Of a DNA stretch of 64,000 bases, positions 22,504 to 32,417 are shown in pieces (the first letter of the stretch is position 1; each line of letters starts with the position of its first letter). The notes under the pieces were generated by a model. The model did not search any database. It was not told the DNA's origin and was given only the letters and a program-made list of their open reading frames with translations. The translations under genes were made by a program, and so were the position numbers. The stretch is from Taxillus chinensis (taxonomy: Eukaryota; Streptophyta; Magnoliopsida; Santalales; Loranthaceae). Location of the stretch: positions 42,920,771-42,984,770 of the forward strand of contig CM042088.1 in NCBI GenBank assembly GCA_023512835.1. The letters are read 5' to 3'.

Positions 22504-24117
22504 ATGTCCAAATACGTGAAATCCACGCGCAGAGCCCTCTCCCTCCTGGACCGATGCCTCTCCATGCCCCAACTAAAGCAGATCCACTCTCACCTCGTCG
22601 TCACCGGCACTCTCGCCGACCCCTTCGCCGCCGGCAAGCTAGTCGCCTTCTGCGCCTCTACAGCTGACGACGAAGGCCTCCGCCATGCCGACGCCCTCTT
22701 CCTTCCCCTTCCCCACCGCTCCGCCTTCATCTGGAACGTCATGATAAGAGCCTCCGTCGAGAAGAACCAGCCCCACCAGGCATTGCTTCGCTGCAAGCAA
22801 ATGCTCCGGGATAGGCTTTTCCCTAACAACTATACCTTCTCTTTCCTCATTAGAGCCTGCAGCAGCGACCTCCTCTCCGATCGCGTCTCGTGCTCGAAGA
22901 TGGTCCATGCCCAGATCATTAAGCTGGGTTGGGAGTCCTACGATTTCGTGCAAAATGGGTTGATCCATCTGTATTCGGTTTGTGGGTCTATGGACTCGGC
23001 GCGGAGGCTGTTTAACGCCAGCTCCTACTCGGACGTGATCACCTGGACGGCGGTGATAAATGGGTATGCGAAGTCTGGCCAAGTTATCGTTGCGCGCCAA
23101 CTGTTTGACGAAATGCCCGAAAGGAATTCCGTTTCCTGGAGCGCGATGATTACTGGGTACGCTCAGGTTGAGCTATTCAAGGAGGCATTGGTACTTTTTA
23201 ACGACATGTTGTGTGCTGGGTTTCGCCCGAATCAGGCCGGCATCGTTGGTGCTCTCACGGCTTGCGCTGCCCTTGGCGCTTTGGATCATGGGAGGTGGAT
23301 TCATGCTTACGTAGATAGAAATAGAATGAAATTGGATAGGATATTAGGCACTGCTCTTGTAGACATGTATGCAAAGTGTGGGTGCATAGACATGGCCTCA
23401 AGCTTGTTCAACGAGTTGCCGCATAGAGATGTGTTTACTTTCACGGCTTTGATTTCGTGTATGGCTAATCACAGCCAGAGCGCAGGAGCCGTTAAGCTTT
23501 TCAGGAAAATGCAGAAAGAAGGAATTGTTCCTAATGAAGTGACCTTTATTTGTGTCCTGAGCGCGTGCAGCCGAATGGGTTTGCTGGATGAAGGGTTGGA
23601 AATATTCGCAAGTATGACTAATGTTTATGGGATTCAACCGGTGGTCCAGCACTATGGTTGCTTGGTGGATCTTTTAGGCAGAGCAGGGATGCTTGAGGAG
23701 GCAAAAAGAGTGGTGAGAGAGATGCCCATGGAGCCGGACTCTTACGTGCTAGGCGCATTGCTCAATGCTTGTAGAGTTCGCGGTGCTGTCGAATTAGGTG
23801 AAGAAACAGTTAGGTCCTTGGCACAGCGTAGTCTGGACCATGGTGGTGTCCATGTTCTTCTTTCTAACATCTTTGCATCTGCAAATCAGTGGGATGGCGT
23901 GGCAAAGATAAGGAAGGTAATGGAAGAGAAGAATATCAGAAAGGTGCCTGGGTGCAGCGCAATTGAAGCGGGTGGCGTAGTTCGTGAGTTTGTAGCCGGA
24001 AATAAGTCTCGTTTGCTCACGGGGGAAAGCATGTTGATGTTGTTGGGTATTGACCAACACTTGAAATCTATATTCTTTGGAAATGAGGAGGTAACGTTGG
24101 AGGAATTTAACCAGTAG
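22504..24117 (+). CDS. Pentatricopeptide repeat protein, PLS class with E-type C-terminus
   Basis: Single exon, 537 residues from the first in-frame ATG at 22504. The frame is open upstream but contains no earlier ATG. The start MSKYVKSTRRALSLLDRC leads into the typical MPQLKQIHSHLVVTG. Successive PPR repeats of P, L and S type follow, for example FIWNVMIRASVEKN, VITWTAVINGYAKSGQ, NSVSWSAMITGYAQ, DRILGTALVDMYAKCG and VFTFTALISCMANH. The C-terminal E and E+ like region follows (PDSYVLGALLNACRVRGAVE, then HVLLSNIFASANQWD and VPGCSAIE). There is no DYW deaminase domain. PLS-class proteins bind organellar RNA and usually direct C-to-U editing, recruiting the deaminase in trans when DYW is absent. 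No strong transit peptide is obvious, but the basic N-terminus is compatible with one. Codon usage is GC-rich in the first third only. Confidence 0.93.
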   Translation: MSKYVKSTRRALSLLDRCLSMPQLKQIHSHLVVTGTLADPFAAGKLVAFCASTADDEGLRHADALFLPLPHRSAFIWNVMIRASVEKNQPHQALLRCKQMLRDRLFPNNYTFSFLIRACSSDLLSDRVSCSKMVHAQIIKLGWESYDFVQNGLIHLYSVCGSMDSARRLFNASSYSDVITWTAVINGYAKSGQVIVARQLFDEMPERNSVSWSAMITGYAQVELFKEALVLFNDMLCAGFRPNQAGIVGALTACAALGALDHGRWIHAYVDRNRMKLDRILGTALVDMYAKCGCIDMASSLFNELPHRDVFTFTALISCMANHSQSAGAVKLFRKMQKEGIVPNEVTFICVLSACSRMGLLDEGLEIFASMTNVYGIQPVVQHYGCLVDLLGRAGMLEEAKRVVREMPMEPDSYVLGALLNACRVRGAVELGEETVRSLAQRSLDHGGVHVLLSNIFASANQWDGVAKIRKVMEEKNIRKVPGCSAIEAGGVVREFVAGNKSRLLTGESMLMLLGIDQHLKSIFFGNEEVTLEEFNQ

Positions 24118-24336
24118 CTTAGGTGAAGGTTTGATTGAGCCCTGTTAGCTTCTCTAAATCTGTGATTACTTGGAAATGGTCTGCGGTCTGTGGCTTCAAA
24201 ATTGTTCTCACACCAGATCAGTGTCTCATTGTGTAACTAACAACAGCCTGCAATGTTCCTTTTGGTTTTCTGTATTTAAATACAGAAAGGTACCTGTTTT
24301 TTTGGGTTGTTTTGAAAATAAATTGTTTTCAAATGC

Positions 24337-24342
24337 AATAAA
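24337..24342 (+). promoter_or_regulatory. Candidate polyadenylation signal of the PPR gene
   Basis: AATAAA lies 220 nt after the PPR stop codon; another AATAAA-like string is about 20 nt before it. Position and AT-rich context fit, but there is no transcript evidence. Confidence 0.4.
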
Positions 24343-24398
24343 ATGGAAACAGCTTTAAGATGTTTTCTGATTTTGGTTTTTGTTTTCAGTAGTTTTCC

Positions 24399-24625
24399 GG
24401 TGACCTGCCGCCTCTGACGCGCCCACCCATCCCCTACGCCCGATCTGCCCCCTACGCGCGACGCCTGCCCGATGCCCGATCTGCCGCCCCCAGCCCTCCC
24501 TACCCGCTGCGCGACGCCCGCCCGCTCCGACAACGCTTTTCCAGTGGCGGAGGGTGATGGATCTGGTGTCGTGGAGTTCAGATCCAACGGCGTCGAGTTC
24601 TCCTTGGACCATTTTTTTTTTCCTG
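24399..24625. other. GC-rich island of unknown origin
   Basis: A stretch of roughly 225 bp is strongly GC-rich (CCGCC, GCCCGATCTGCC twice, GCGCGACGCC twice) between AT-rich flanks that resemble each other as loosely inverted T-rich/A-rich runs. Both strands stay open, giving Arg/Gly-rich or Pro/Ala-rich peptides without motifs, which is expected from composition alone. It could be captured host sequence in a non-autonomous transposon. No function is claimed. Confidence 0.5.
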
Positions 24626-25189
24626 CTCCCCTGAACCTTCCCAACAGATGGCGGCAGCAACTGAAGGGGATATAGAAACAGAAAAACAACAACAAAACAC
24701 AAAAATTGATGTTTTTTTTGGATAACAAATTTTGAGAATGCATCATGTTCGAACACGTAATATATGAAATTTATGTGGCGTCTAAATTTCAATCTATCGC
24801 GCCGCCATCAGTGTTTTTTAAGGTGAAAAAGGGTAGAGTTTGGGAGGGAGATAATTTTTGGGGGGGGGGAGCGTTATGGAGTAAGCACGAGGATTTTTGC
24901 CATTGCTGATTGCTCCAACTACCAAAAAAGTGCAACCAAACATAGCAACGCCAGGCGATGTCCCAATCATGTCATTGAAAATATGTGGGTGAAGATAGCA
25001 ACCAAAATTTGTGGGTGAAGATATGACCCAATCATGTCATTGAAAATATGACCTTTGTGGGTGAAGATAGCAACGCCAGGCAATGTCACTGTCTAGTCCT
25101 GTCTCCTGTGAACATAAGCACATCACCAGATCAGACCTCTCTGCCTACCATGATTAACCTTCCCAACAGATGGCCAGCATATACATAGA

Positions 25190-25460
25190 GGCGCCTTGGA
25201 ACAGCAAATGTTGACAAGAACAACGCCTCCTGTGGTGTTCTCATCCAAGAAGGAGCTGTTTAGGAAGCTTTCTGATACAGTTCTGAAAATATAAACACTC
25301 GCCATGCTCATCATGGCTTCATGCCAGAAAAAATGTGTTTCTACTACCCCAGTGAGATTGGAATCAAAAAAGAAGTAAACAAGAGCCAAAACGTGCAGTT
25401 GTTGACAACAAGCAGAGAACACTTCGAAACACGACAAGAAAGATCAAGGGAGGAGAAAGA
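25190..25460 (+). pseudogene. Broken F-box/PP2-B copy
   Basis: Plus-strand translation gives TRTTPPVVFSSKKELFRKL then SDTVL, matching the end of the F-box exon of the intact gene at 57212-58376 (VVFTSKKELFTKLSDTVL). It then runs into a sequence matching the first intron of that gene (ATAAACACTCGCCATG). After a gap it jumps to mid exon 3 (AACAAGAGCCAAAACGTGCA and GAACACTTCGAAACACGAC). The splice donor, exon 2 and both termini are missing. Retention of intron sequence shows it came from a DNA-level duplication, not retroposition. It lies head-to-tail with the snoRNA locus on the other strand, as at the 54-58 kb copy. Confidence 0.8.
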
Positions 25461-25897
25461 ACATGACTAGAAAATTACAATAAGTAAAAACAATCTTATC
25501 CTAATACTCTAATAAAATTACAATAAGTAAAATCAAACAAAGATTTTACTGTCAAGCGAAAAAACAAATAACTACTGCCTTATGGTTTGTCTCTCTGCCC
25601 AAAATTCAGAAAAGAAAATATTTTAATACAAATAAAAATTTTGATTCAGGAACAAATAGCTTTTAAAAACAAAAAACAGCTTTTGATAACGTATGAGCAC
25701 AAAAAAACAATGAAAAGCGGAGTTCCCTCATCTCGTGTAAAAAGAAATTTGCTATAATCATATCATATATTGATCAGAATTAGCATGGTTATGATCGATC
25801 AATCATAGGGAAGTGCTATTACATAAGGCCTAAATAAAAAAAAAAAAAAACTCAATATCAAAATCAAATTGACCAATAAAAATTCTAAAAACATGAA

Positions 25898-25998
25898 TTG
25901 AGAAGCTCAGACATGTATTGGATAATAATTCAATTCCCAGACCTTGGAGAAGGCCTCATAATGAGCTGGGTAAAAACATTTATCATCATCGCTATCAA
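25898..25998 (-). ncRNA. Probable box C/D snoRNA, copy 1
   Basis: On the minus strand a perfect C box ATGATGA (25989-25983) and D box CTGA (25910-25907) are about 73 nt apart. Flanking sequences form a terminal stem: TTGA-T-AGC before C pairs with GCT-TC-TCAA after D. The interior is almost identical to the copy at 54313-54410, except for a 3-nt ATT insertion in the guide-side region before D. This length and architecture fit plant C/D snoRNAs, which guide 2'-O-methylation. The D-box guide (ATCCAATACATGT) could not be matched by memory to rRNA or snRNA, so it is an orphan for now. Confidence 0.6.
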
Positions 25999-26207
25999 AA
26001 TTACAAAAAAAAAAAAAAAAAACAATACAAATTTAATCGGGTAAGAAAAACCTGAACAGAAATAACAAAAAAGCAAGAAACCACCAAAAAGATATCTTGA
26101 GGGATAGAGCGAGACGAGGCCTTCGTACCACAACGTACGGGTCATCGGTGTTGGGGATTAGCAGCCGGCGGGCTCTGCCTTAAAAAGGGTGAGAGATGTA
26201 ATAGGGG

Positions 26208-26215
26208 TAGGGTTT
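26208..26215 (-). promoter_or_regulatory. Telo-box of the copy 1 snoRNA locus
   Basis: AAACCCTA on the minus strand, followed by CCCCTATT and, about 20 nt on, CTTTTTAAGG, a possible TATA element. The same arrangement occurs at 54082-54119. Telo-boxes are typical of plant ribosomal-protein and snoRNA promoters, which supports the RNA call. Confidence 0.5.
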
Positions 26216-26220
26216 TGTTG

Positions 26221-28648
26221 AAGAAAAATCAGACCATTCATTAGGTCCTTCAAAATATATATTTTTTAAAAAAATTAATTTTTTAAAATTTTTAAATAAA
26301 AATAACACTACATCATAAATAAAATTTTCATACTTGAATTACTACAAAATATATATTTTTTTTTAAAAATAACTTTTAATTAAAAATAACACTACATCAT
26401 ATCTAAAAAATTTAAAATTTTAAAATAAAATTTTCGGATTATTAATAAATGAAATAGGTCCTTTCATTAGGTCCCTTCAAATATCTTTTAACATATATTT
26501 TAAAAATCAAACCATTCATTAGATACTTTCAAATATTTTTTTTAATACATGTATACTTTTAATAAATGAAAGAAATAAAAAATATAAAATTAAAATTAAA
26601 ATTAAAATTTAAAAGAATAGAGATAGAAATAAAAAAATAAAATATAAAGAATAAATAAAATGTATCAAATATTATACTATTCATTCTTTAAAATAAAAAT
26701 AAAAATTATGAAACTGGTATGGATGCTCTAACCGACTCACACCGTGAAACCGTGAACAATATAGATGGTTGTGGTATTTTTATTTTCTATTCTCTCGTTA
26801 ATAATCTGATATGCTGCCATGTTATTGCAGTTACGTAACTCCAATTATACGAAACATTACTCTTTGTTGAAAGTAAATTTTTTTTGAAAAAAAATAAATT
26901 CAATAAATGACTTCTGGTTTGAATTAAAAGGGTAAAATATATTGATGGTTTGTAAACTGTGTAGACAACACTAGACTACTTTAATTTAGATTTGTTTAAA
27001 ATATATACTTAAATGGGCTGATCTAACAGGCTACGATCCATGCGGTCTATGCCCAGTGTGAATCGCGAACTGGTATGGGTTTTTTTTAATATTATTTTAC
27101 TCTTAAATCATAAAATTATAATATATCTTTTATATGAGATTTTAATTTAGTGATTAAATTGCATATTTTATACTAATAATACAATTAGCATTGCAAGAAG
27201 CATTCGAGAAGCAAGATATGGGTAGCAAAAGAGAGACTGGAGCACAAGGATTTGATGAGATATGGATGTGTGTATTTGGCTTGGTGTCTTAATCCCATAC
27301 ACCGTGGCCGTGGGTGCTTGCATAGAAAAAAACCTCTTGCGTGTCAAGTTATAAATGTCTTCTGTTTTTTTAATCAGATACACTATAAGAAGATATATAG
27401 GCCTCATTTATTTTGATTTTATTATTTATTTTCTAATATTTGATGACAATTTTAAAAAATCATGAAAAAAAAAATTATAGTCAATAAAATTTATTATTTT
27501 ATTTTTAAGAAAATTTCATTCATATATCAATTTGAATGTCATTTCCCATGGCTTTTTTTCATGTGCTCCGGATGTAAATATGGATCAAGGCCAGCAAACC
27601 TACGAATTGGATTGGACCGATCTAATTTTGGTCCATTTAAATTGAAAGCCTAAGTAGGTAAGTTTGGCAGGCTATGGACTATTCAAATCCTAACAATTTA
27701 ATGCATATTTTATGTGATGAGATTTTAATTAAATTATCAAATTTCATATTTTATATCAATAAAACAGTTTAAAAATTATATAAAAAAATTTATTAACATA
27801 TATTAATTACAAGTATTAAAATTATTTTAATAATTATTTTTATAATTGAATATAAATTTAGTCTTTCAATATAAAATAAATTATCACTCTTAAGAAAACT
27901 AAAATAAAAGAAAACCAAATCAGCTTGTAAATCAAACCGGTCTGCTTCATACCTGTTCCATAAAGGGCTATTTGTTTTACACCCCAAACCTCTCCTCTCC
28001 CATTAAGAAATTGTTTTGTAAAATCTAACAAATTTTTTTATTTAAAATTCTAGAATATAATCAAACAATTTATATTTTTCTGAAAATATTTTAAAGAAAT
28101 TGCTATTCAAATGAAACAAATGAATCACGTGTTATGTTGTTGGGTTAAAAAAATTGTATCATCTAATTCACTTGATTATTGATTGGTTTCACACTACAAC
28201 TAACTATTTGGCTATTTCACGAAATATGCACTGCCCCCATTAATGCATAGACTCAAGATAAGCCACGGAAAATCCTTGTCACTCACCCGAACTCTTGTGG
28301 AGAAGGGGACCGAATCCAGCTGGCCTGGCCTCATTGATGAATTGAAAATAACTATCGACTTAAGGATGAGGTAAAAAAAAAAAAAAAAAAAAAACTTACA
28401 TCAAGGGCGGAGGGCCACATGTATCATCCTCCTTACATGAAAATAAATAGTTGTAGAGAAGGAACTTGGAAGGTTCAACGGTAAAAAAAAAAAAAAAAAA
28501 AACATTTTACCCTCAACTTGAGGATCAACGGGTCCGATCATTCCCTTCACAATCAAGGGTTGTAATCCATTCACGTTGGATTCTCCTCATCCTTGTCGGT
28601 GGACTGATTTGTCATGCTCTTTCCATTTTTAAGGTTCTGGTTGTTTCG
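26221..28648. other. AT-rich intergenic region
   Basis: No gene was recognised. At 26240-26560 short direct repeats recur (CATTCATTAGGTCC, AAAATAACACTACATCAT) as in decayed MITEs. Poly-A runs of about 19-22 nt are at 28376 and 28483. Around 27000-27060 and 27570-27680 there are phrases similar to 60740-61080 (GGACCGATCTAATTTTGGTCC style), suggesting an old dispersed repeat. The right end holds the 3' UTR side of the SWEET gene. Confidence 0.4.
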
Positions 28649-30272
28649 CTAAGCCAGGTCCTTATTATTGACGGGTAGGATTTCAAGGGAGCCACCACCT
28701 CTTCCCATCTCCACCATTCCATTTGCTGACTTTGACTTTCTACTGTAGATTCCGTACACTATCAACTGTACTGATCCCAGCACGAATCCAATCCCATTTG
28801 GAACCTTTTTTTATTAAAAAAGAAAAGAAAAAAAGAAGAGCAATTAGCTTTCAAAAATGGTTCACATACATTTGTTAGTAAAATAGGCACTCATCATTTG
28901 ACGTTCACAGTCACGTACTCAAGTCAATATTAGATCGGTTGTAGCGTGTGATGCAGATGGACCGACAAACTATGCAGGATGCAACAATCAATAAAAGAAA
29001 CTTACTCCAATAAAGAAGTCCTTAACCAGGGTAGCATAAGCCGCCCATATGCCTCCGTTGAGGAATAGAAAAAATGAGAGGGAAAATGGCATGAACTCTA
29101 CACTTTGCGTCTTAATCACATTCCTCTGTGTCACGCAAAGTATATATATATATATATACACACACATTAAGTATATTAAAAAAATGTATGGAAAAAATAT
29201 ATATAATTATATAGAGAATGTTGCTATTAATTGATGTCATTGAGTCTTTAGATATGTAAGCATTTCTTTGATTATTTTTATAATTATTATTAATTCATAC
29301 AATATTGTAAGTTAATATTATATAGAGGAATGTAACCTACCATGGCAGAGAGGGGTGCTGCATACATGCCTACGGTGAAGCCTGCACAAATGGCTCCTGA
29401 AAATGTAAGCCGCATTGTCCCATGCAAGGCTAAAAGAGATACGGCAATTACACCCCCAAGAAACCCAACATCTAACAGGGCCACCAGCTTCATCAACTTT
29501 ATCTGCCAAACCCAAATAAAGAAAAATACACAAATAACACTAGCATCCCATATATTGTTTATAGAAGAACAAAAGATGATCTATCAAAAAAAAAATGGTT
29601 AAAAAATGGATGCAACCGTAACTTGTTTGGGTATACTTTTTTACCCTGTCTCTTCAAATATTTGATATATATACAGTTCTTTTTCCCACCGGCCCCCGCT
29701 TCACTCTCCTAAATGCACGAGTAGAGTGAAAAAGATATTAGTAGTTGATTGGTTTGGTCATTCACCTTTTGGCTCTTGGGAGCATAGACGACGAAGAGAG
29801 TGACATAAATCAGTTGAAGGACGGTTCCGGTGCCATTGACAGTGACAACAAGAAGACCTCCGGGCTTAAGAAGGCCATAGAAAACCCAAAGACTTGTGCT
29901 CAACAGTGTAGTGATGTATGGGAGGCCCTTGTAATCCTCGGTTGACTTCTTCTTCACTACTCCCCAAAATGTCTTCCTAATGACACAAATCACAATCAAG
30001 GCAGATGTAAATTGTGTACGAGCAAACTCCAAGGGAGCATGTTAGGATCAATTATCTAGTTTGTGTGCTTACATGGGAGAAACAAAGACTAGTATAGAGA
30101 TTATGTTGCCTGCAAATTAACACATGAGCATTAAAAAAAGATATTCAATATTGTAGACAAATGAAAAAAAAAAAGTATCCGTCGGCATTAAGCGTACACA
30201 AATGAACTACAGAAAGTAAGAAAGAAAGAAAGACCCACCAATAACACCTATAATAAAGCTGAAGCTCTCCAT
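28649..30272 (-). CDS. SWEET bidirectional sugar transporter, clade IV (SWEET16/17-like)
   Basis: Six exons join in frame to 239 residues: 30272-30239, 30109-30073, 29976-29766, 29502-29341, 29125-29006 and 28804-28649. The protein starts [20 protein letters not shown] and has two MtN3/saliva triple-helix bundles linked by a fourth helix. MtN3-1 includes [37 protein letters not shown] and the conserved [10 protein letters not shown]. MtN3-2 includes [30 protein letters not shown] and [19 protein letters not shown], with the paired Trp/Asn positions of SWEETs. The Cys/Ser-poor short tail ends NNKDLA. SWEETs are facilitators moving sugars down gradients; clade IV members sit in the tonoplast and favour fructose (family knowledge). 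Clade assignment rests on the remembered resemblance to SWEET17, including KKKSTEDYK and [15 protein letters not shown]. Confidence 0.93.
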
Positions 30273-32417
30273 GGATGCAATGCCGCAAATATATTGGAAT
30301 GAAAGAAGAGAGAATTAATGAAGAGAACAGAAAGAGAATATATAGCTAAATGGGATCAAAGCACTTCTATATATACATGATAAAAGGAATGCTTATGCTA
30401 TCCCTTCTTTCTTCTTCTTCTTCTTCTTTAACTAGATGTTAAAAAAGGACATGCGTGATGAACATGTTTTCTGACACATGTAATAATGAGTTCGATACAT
30501 TAAGGTTTCAATGGCTTTTAAGTCAAGGACGGAATAGAGTGTGCTGCAGCAGATGCACTTTCACTGTACATTTGTAGTGTTGCTGATTATGGGCAGTGGA
30601 ACATTTTCTTCTTCTTTTTTTGTCTGCAGTGAGTTGCTGTCAGTACCCGTGTTCAAATAACAGAGGCTCACTTCGTTCGTGAGTATACTTGTGTGTATAG
30701 ATTTTTAAGATGAAGATCAACATTAATGCATGTTCAATCCAAATTTTGTCTTATTTTAGTCAATCAAATATTTGGTATTGGGTATAAAATAGTGATTTCA
30801 TGAAATATAGCAGTAAGTCTGAGTGTTCAATTTATGATTGTTTGAGCCTTGATGTTTGTAGGAAACTTGTGATTTGCGCAAACTGACATGTATAATAAGT
30901 AAGATCACTTCAAAAATTATATGCAGAGTAATCTTGAATAATTTCAACCAACACAGGGATAATTGAACCCAAGTCTATTTCAACCCAAAAAATTACACAA
31001 ACGAATTACAAAAAAAAAACAAAAAAACTCAGGCCATAATTTCATGAGCTGCATACAAAATATAATAGTCTGCGTTCTTAAATTATCTCTCAATCTTTTA
31101 TTCCCAATGTTTAGTATTATTGAAGAAATTAACAATTGCATGTGGTTTCAACTTTCAATTTATCAAGTGGAAAAGTGCACGCCTAAGTCATTCGTCCCCC
31201 TTGCCAAATGTCCTCAGTACTTTTGTTTTTTAGTAGTTAATGAAGTTGTGCCTCACCCGCTCCAACGTTATAGGCATGTGAGATTATTATTACAACATCA
31301 GATCCAGTCCAAATTGGCCAGGCCATGTTGAGAAAATTACAGGAAAATTACCCGTGCCTTTATGTGTTTTGACACAATGGCAAAGAACACCCCTAGATTG
31401 GGCCAATGGGACCATCTTATGTATGACACGCCCGAATGCAGCCAAAAAACAACTAAAACAAACCATATGCAAGTGCCAAAATTGACGAGGGGTATGGGGT
31501 TGCAATAAAACAAGCCATATATGCAAGCGCCAAAATTGTGAGGTTGTGTGTTTGGCCAGATCTATGCTCTATCTAGAGCATCTTCAACTTAGACACTAAA
31601 ATGCTTTATATAACGTAAAAATCGTGCTCCAATCATTGTTTATCATCCTTCATGCTATTTCTACATAAATTTACAGTAATGCATCATCATATATGATACA
31701 ACACTGTTGTTGCGCTATCGTTTTTCTGCACTTCGCAGCCACAACTCCCCTGCACGCAAGGGCCCCCTCTCCTCTTCTCGGCAGCGTCTTTCTCGTTCTC
31801 CTCTTCCTTGGCTCCTTGGCACTGGACGATCAGATCAAACTGCATCTCGGTGATGAAACTAAACTGGAGGTATACCATAATAAAGAAATATTTCAACAAC
31901 TAAAAAATATGATTGATAAAAATTACGCATCAAATTAAAGTTATGAATTGAAAATAATCTTATAGCATTTTGAAGAAGCTAAAACGTTATATATAGCATT
32001 AAAAAAAAAAAAAACAACAACAACAACAACACTCGCGCTATATCATTGTACTATTTTTGTTGCGTCTCTACACCTCGCACAGCAGAGCCAGCACACCCCC
32101 GGATTGAAGATATAGATGAAAATTACTCTGTCGCAAGATGGTCTTGAAATTAAAAATAAAAAATAAAAATGCATCCAGCTTCTACTATGCGCACAAACAG
32201 AAAAGTATAAAGGACATTGATTACATTTGCAAAACCGTTCCCGATTTCCAAGACTTGTGTCACATAAAATTATACGTCCATTGCGCTGCCACTTGCGACC
32301 CATAAGAGCTAAAACAGAACAGAGTACAAAACACATGCAAACACACCAATCACTCATACACAACAATCACACCCGGGTACAAGTAACACTGCTAGAATCA
32401 TGAGGGTAGCGTACAGT
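30273..32417. other. Intergenic region between SWEET promoter and RRP12-like 3' end
   Basis: The first few hundred bases are the SWEET promoter, with a (CTT)n tract at about 30410-30428. A short near-duplicate occurs at 31450-31530 (CCATATGCAAGTGCCAAAATTG and CCATATATGCAAGCGCCAAAATTG). From 31575 to 32010 the outer parts are weakly inverted (AATGCTTTATATAACG and CGTTATATATAGCATT) around a more GC-rich core, consistent with an old MITE. The (CAA)n tract at 32010-32030 follows. No gene is supported. Confidence 0.4.
30337..30348 (-). promoter_or_regulatory. Candidate TATA box of the SWEET gene
   Basis: On the minus strand AGCTATATATTC lies about 70 nt upstream of the ATG, followed by a CT-rich leader (CTCTTCATTAATTCTCTCTT), a common plant initiator setting. 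Another TATATATAG string lies about 20 nt further upstream. Confidence 0.5.

Larger units (their letters stand above)
25690..26220 (-). ncRNA. Non-coding RNA locus containing a box C/D snoRNA, copy 1
   Basis: Read on the minus strand, this block parallels the plus strand at 54080-54700. Shared parts in order are a promoter-like segment (AAACCCTACCCCTATT then TTTTTAAGGC), a diverged leader, a nearly identical 100-nt snoRNA-like block, a T-rich spacer, a hairpin with CATGCTAATTCTGATCA, and a tail with AGCAAATTT and GAGGGAACTC. No open frame is conserved between the copies, so the conserved product should be RNA. The transcript boundaries are inferred. Confidence 0.6.

Noticed and set aside
22590..23100. 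Minus-strand frames of 79 and 153 codons within the PPR gene
   Set aside because: Antisense shadows of the GC-rich start of an intact PPR gene.
24276..24792. Overlapping minus-strand frames of 145-156 codons in the GC-rich island
   Set aside because: Arg/Gly-rich composition from GC bias, no motif, and the opposite strand is equally open.
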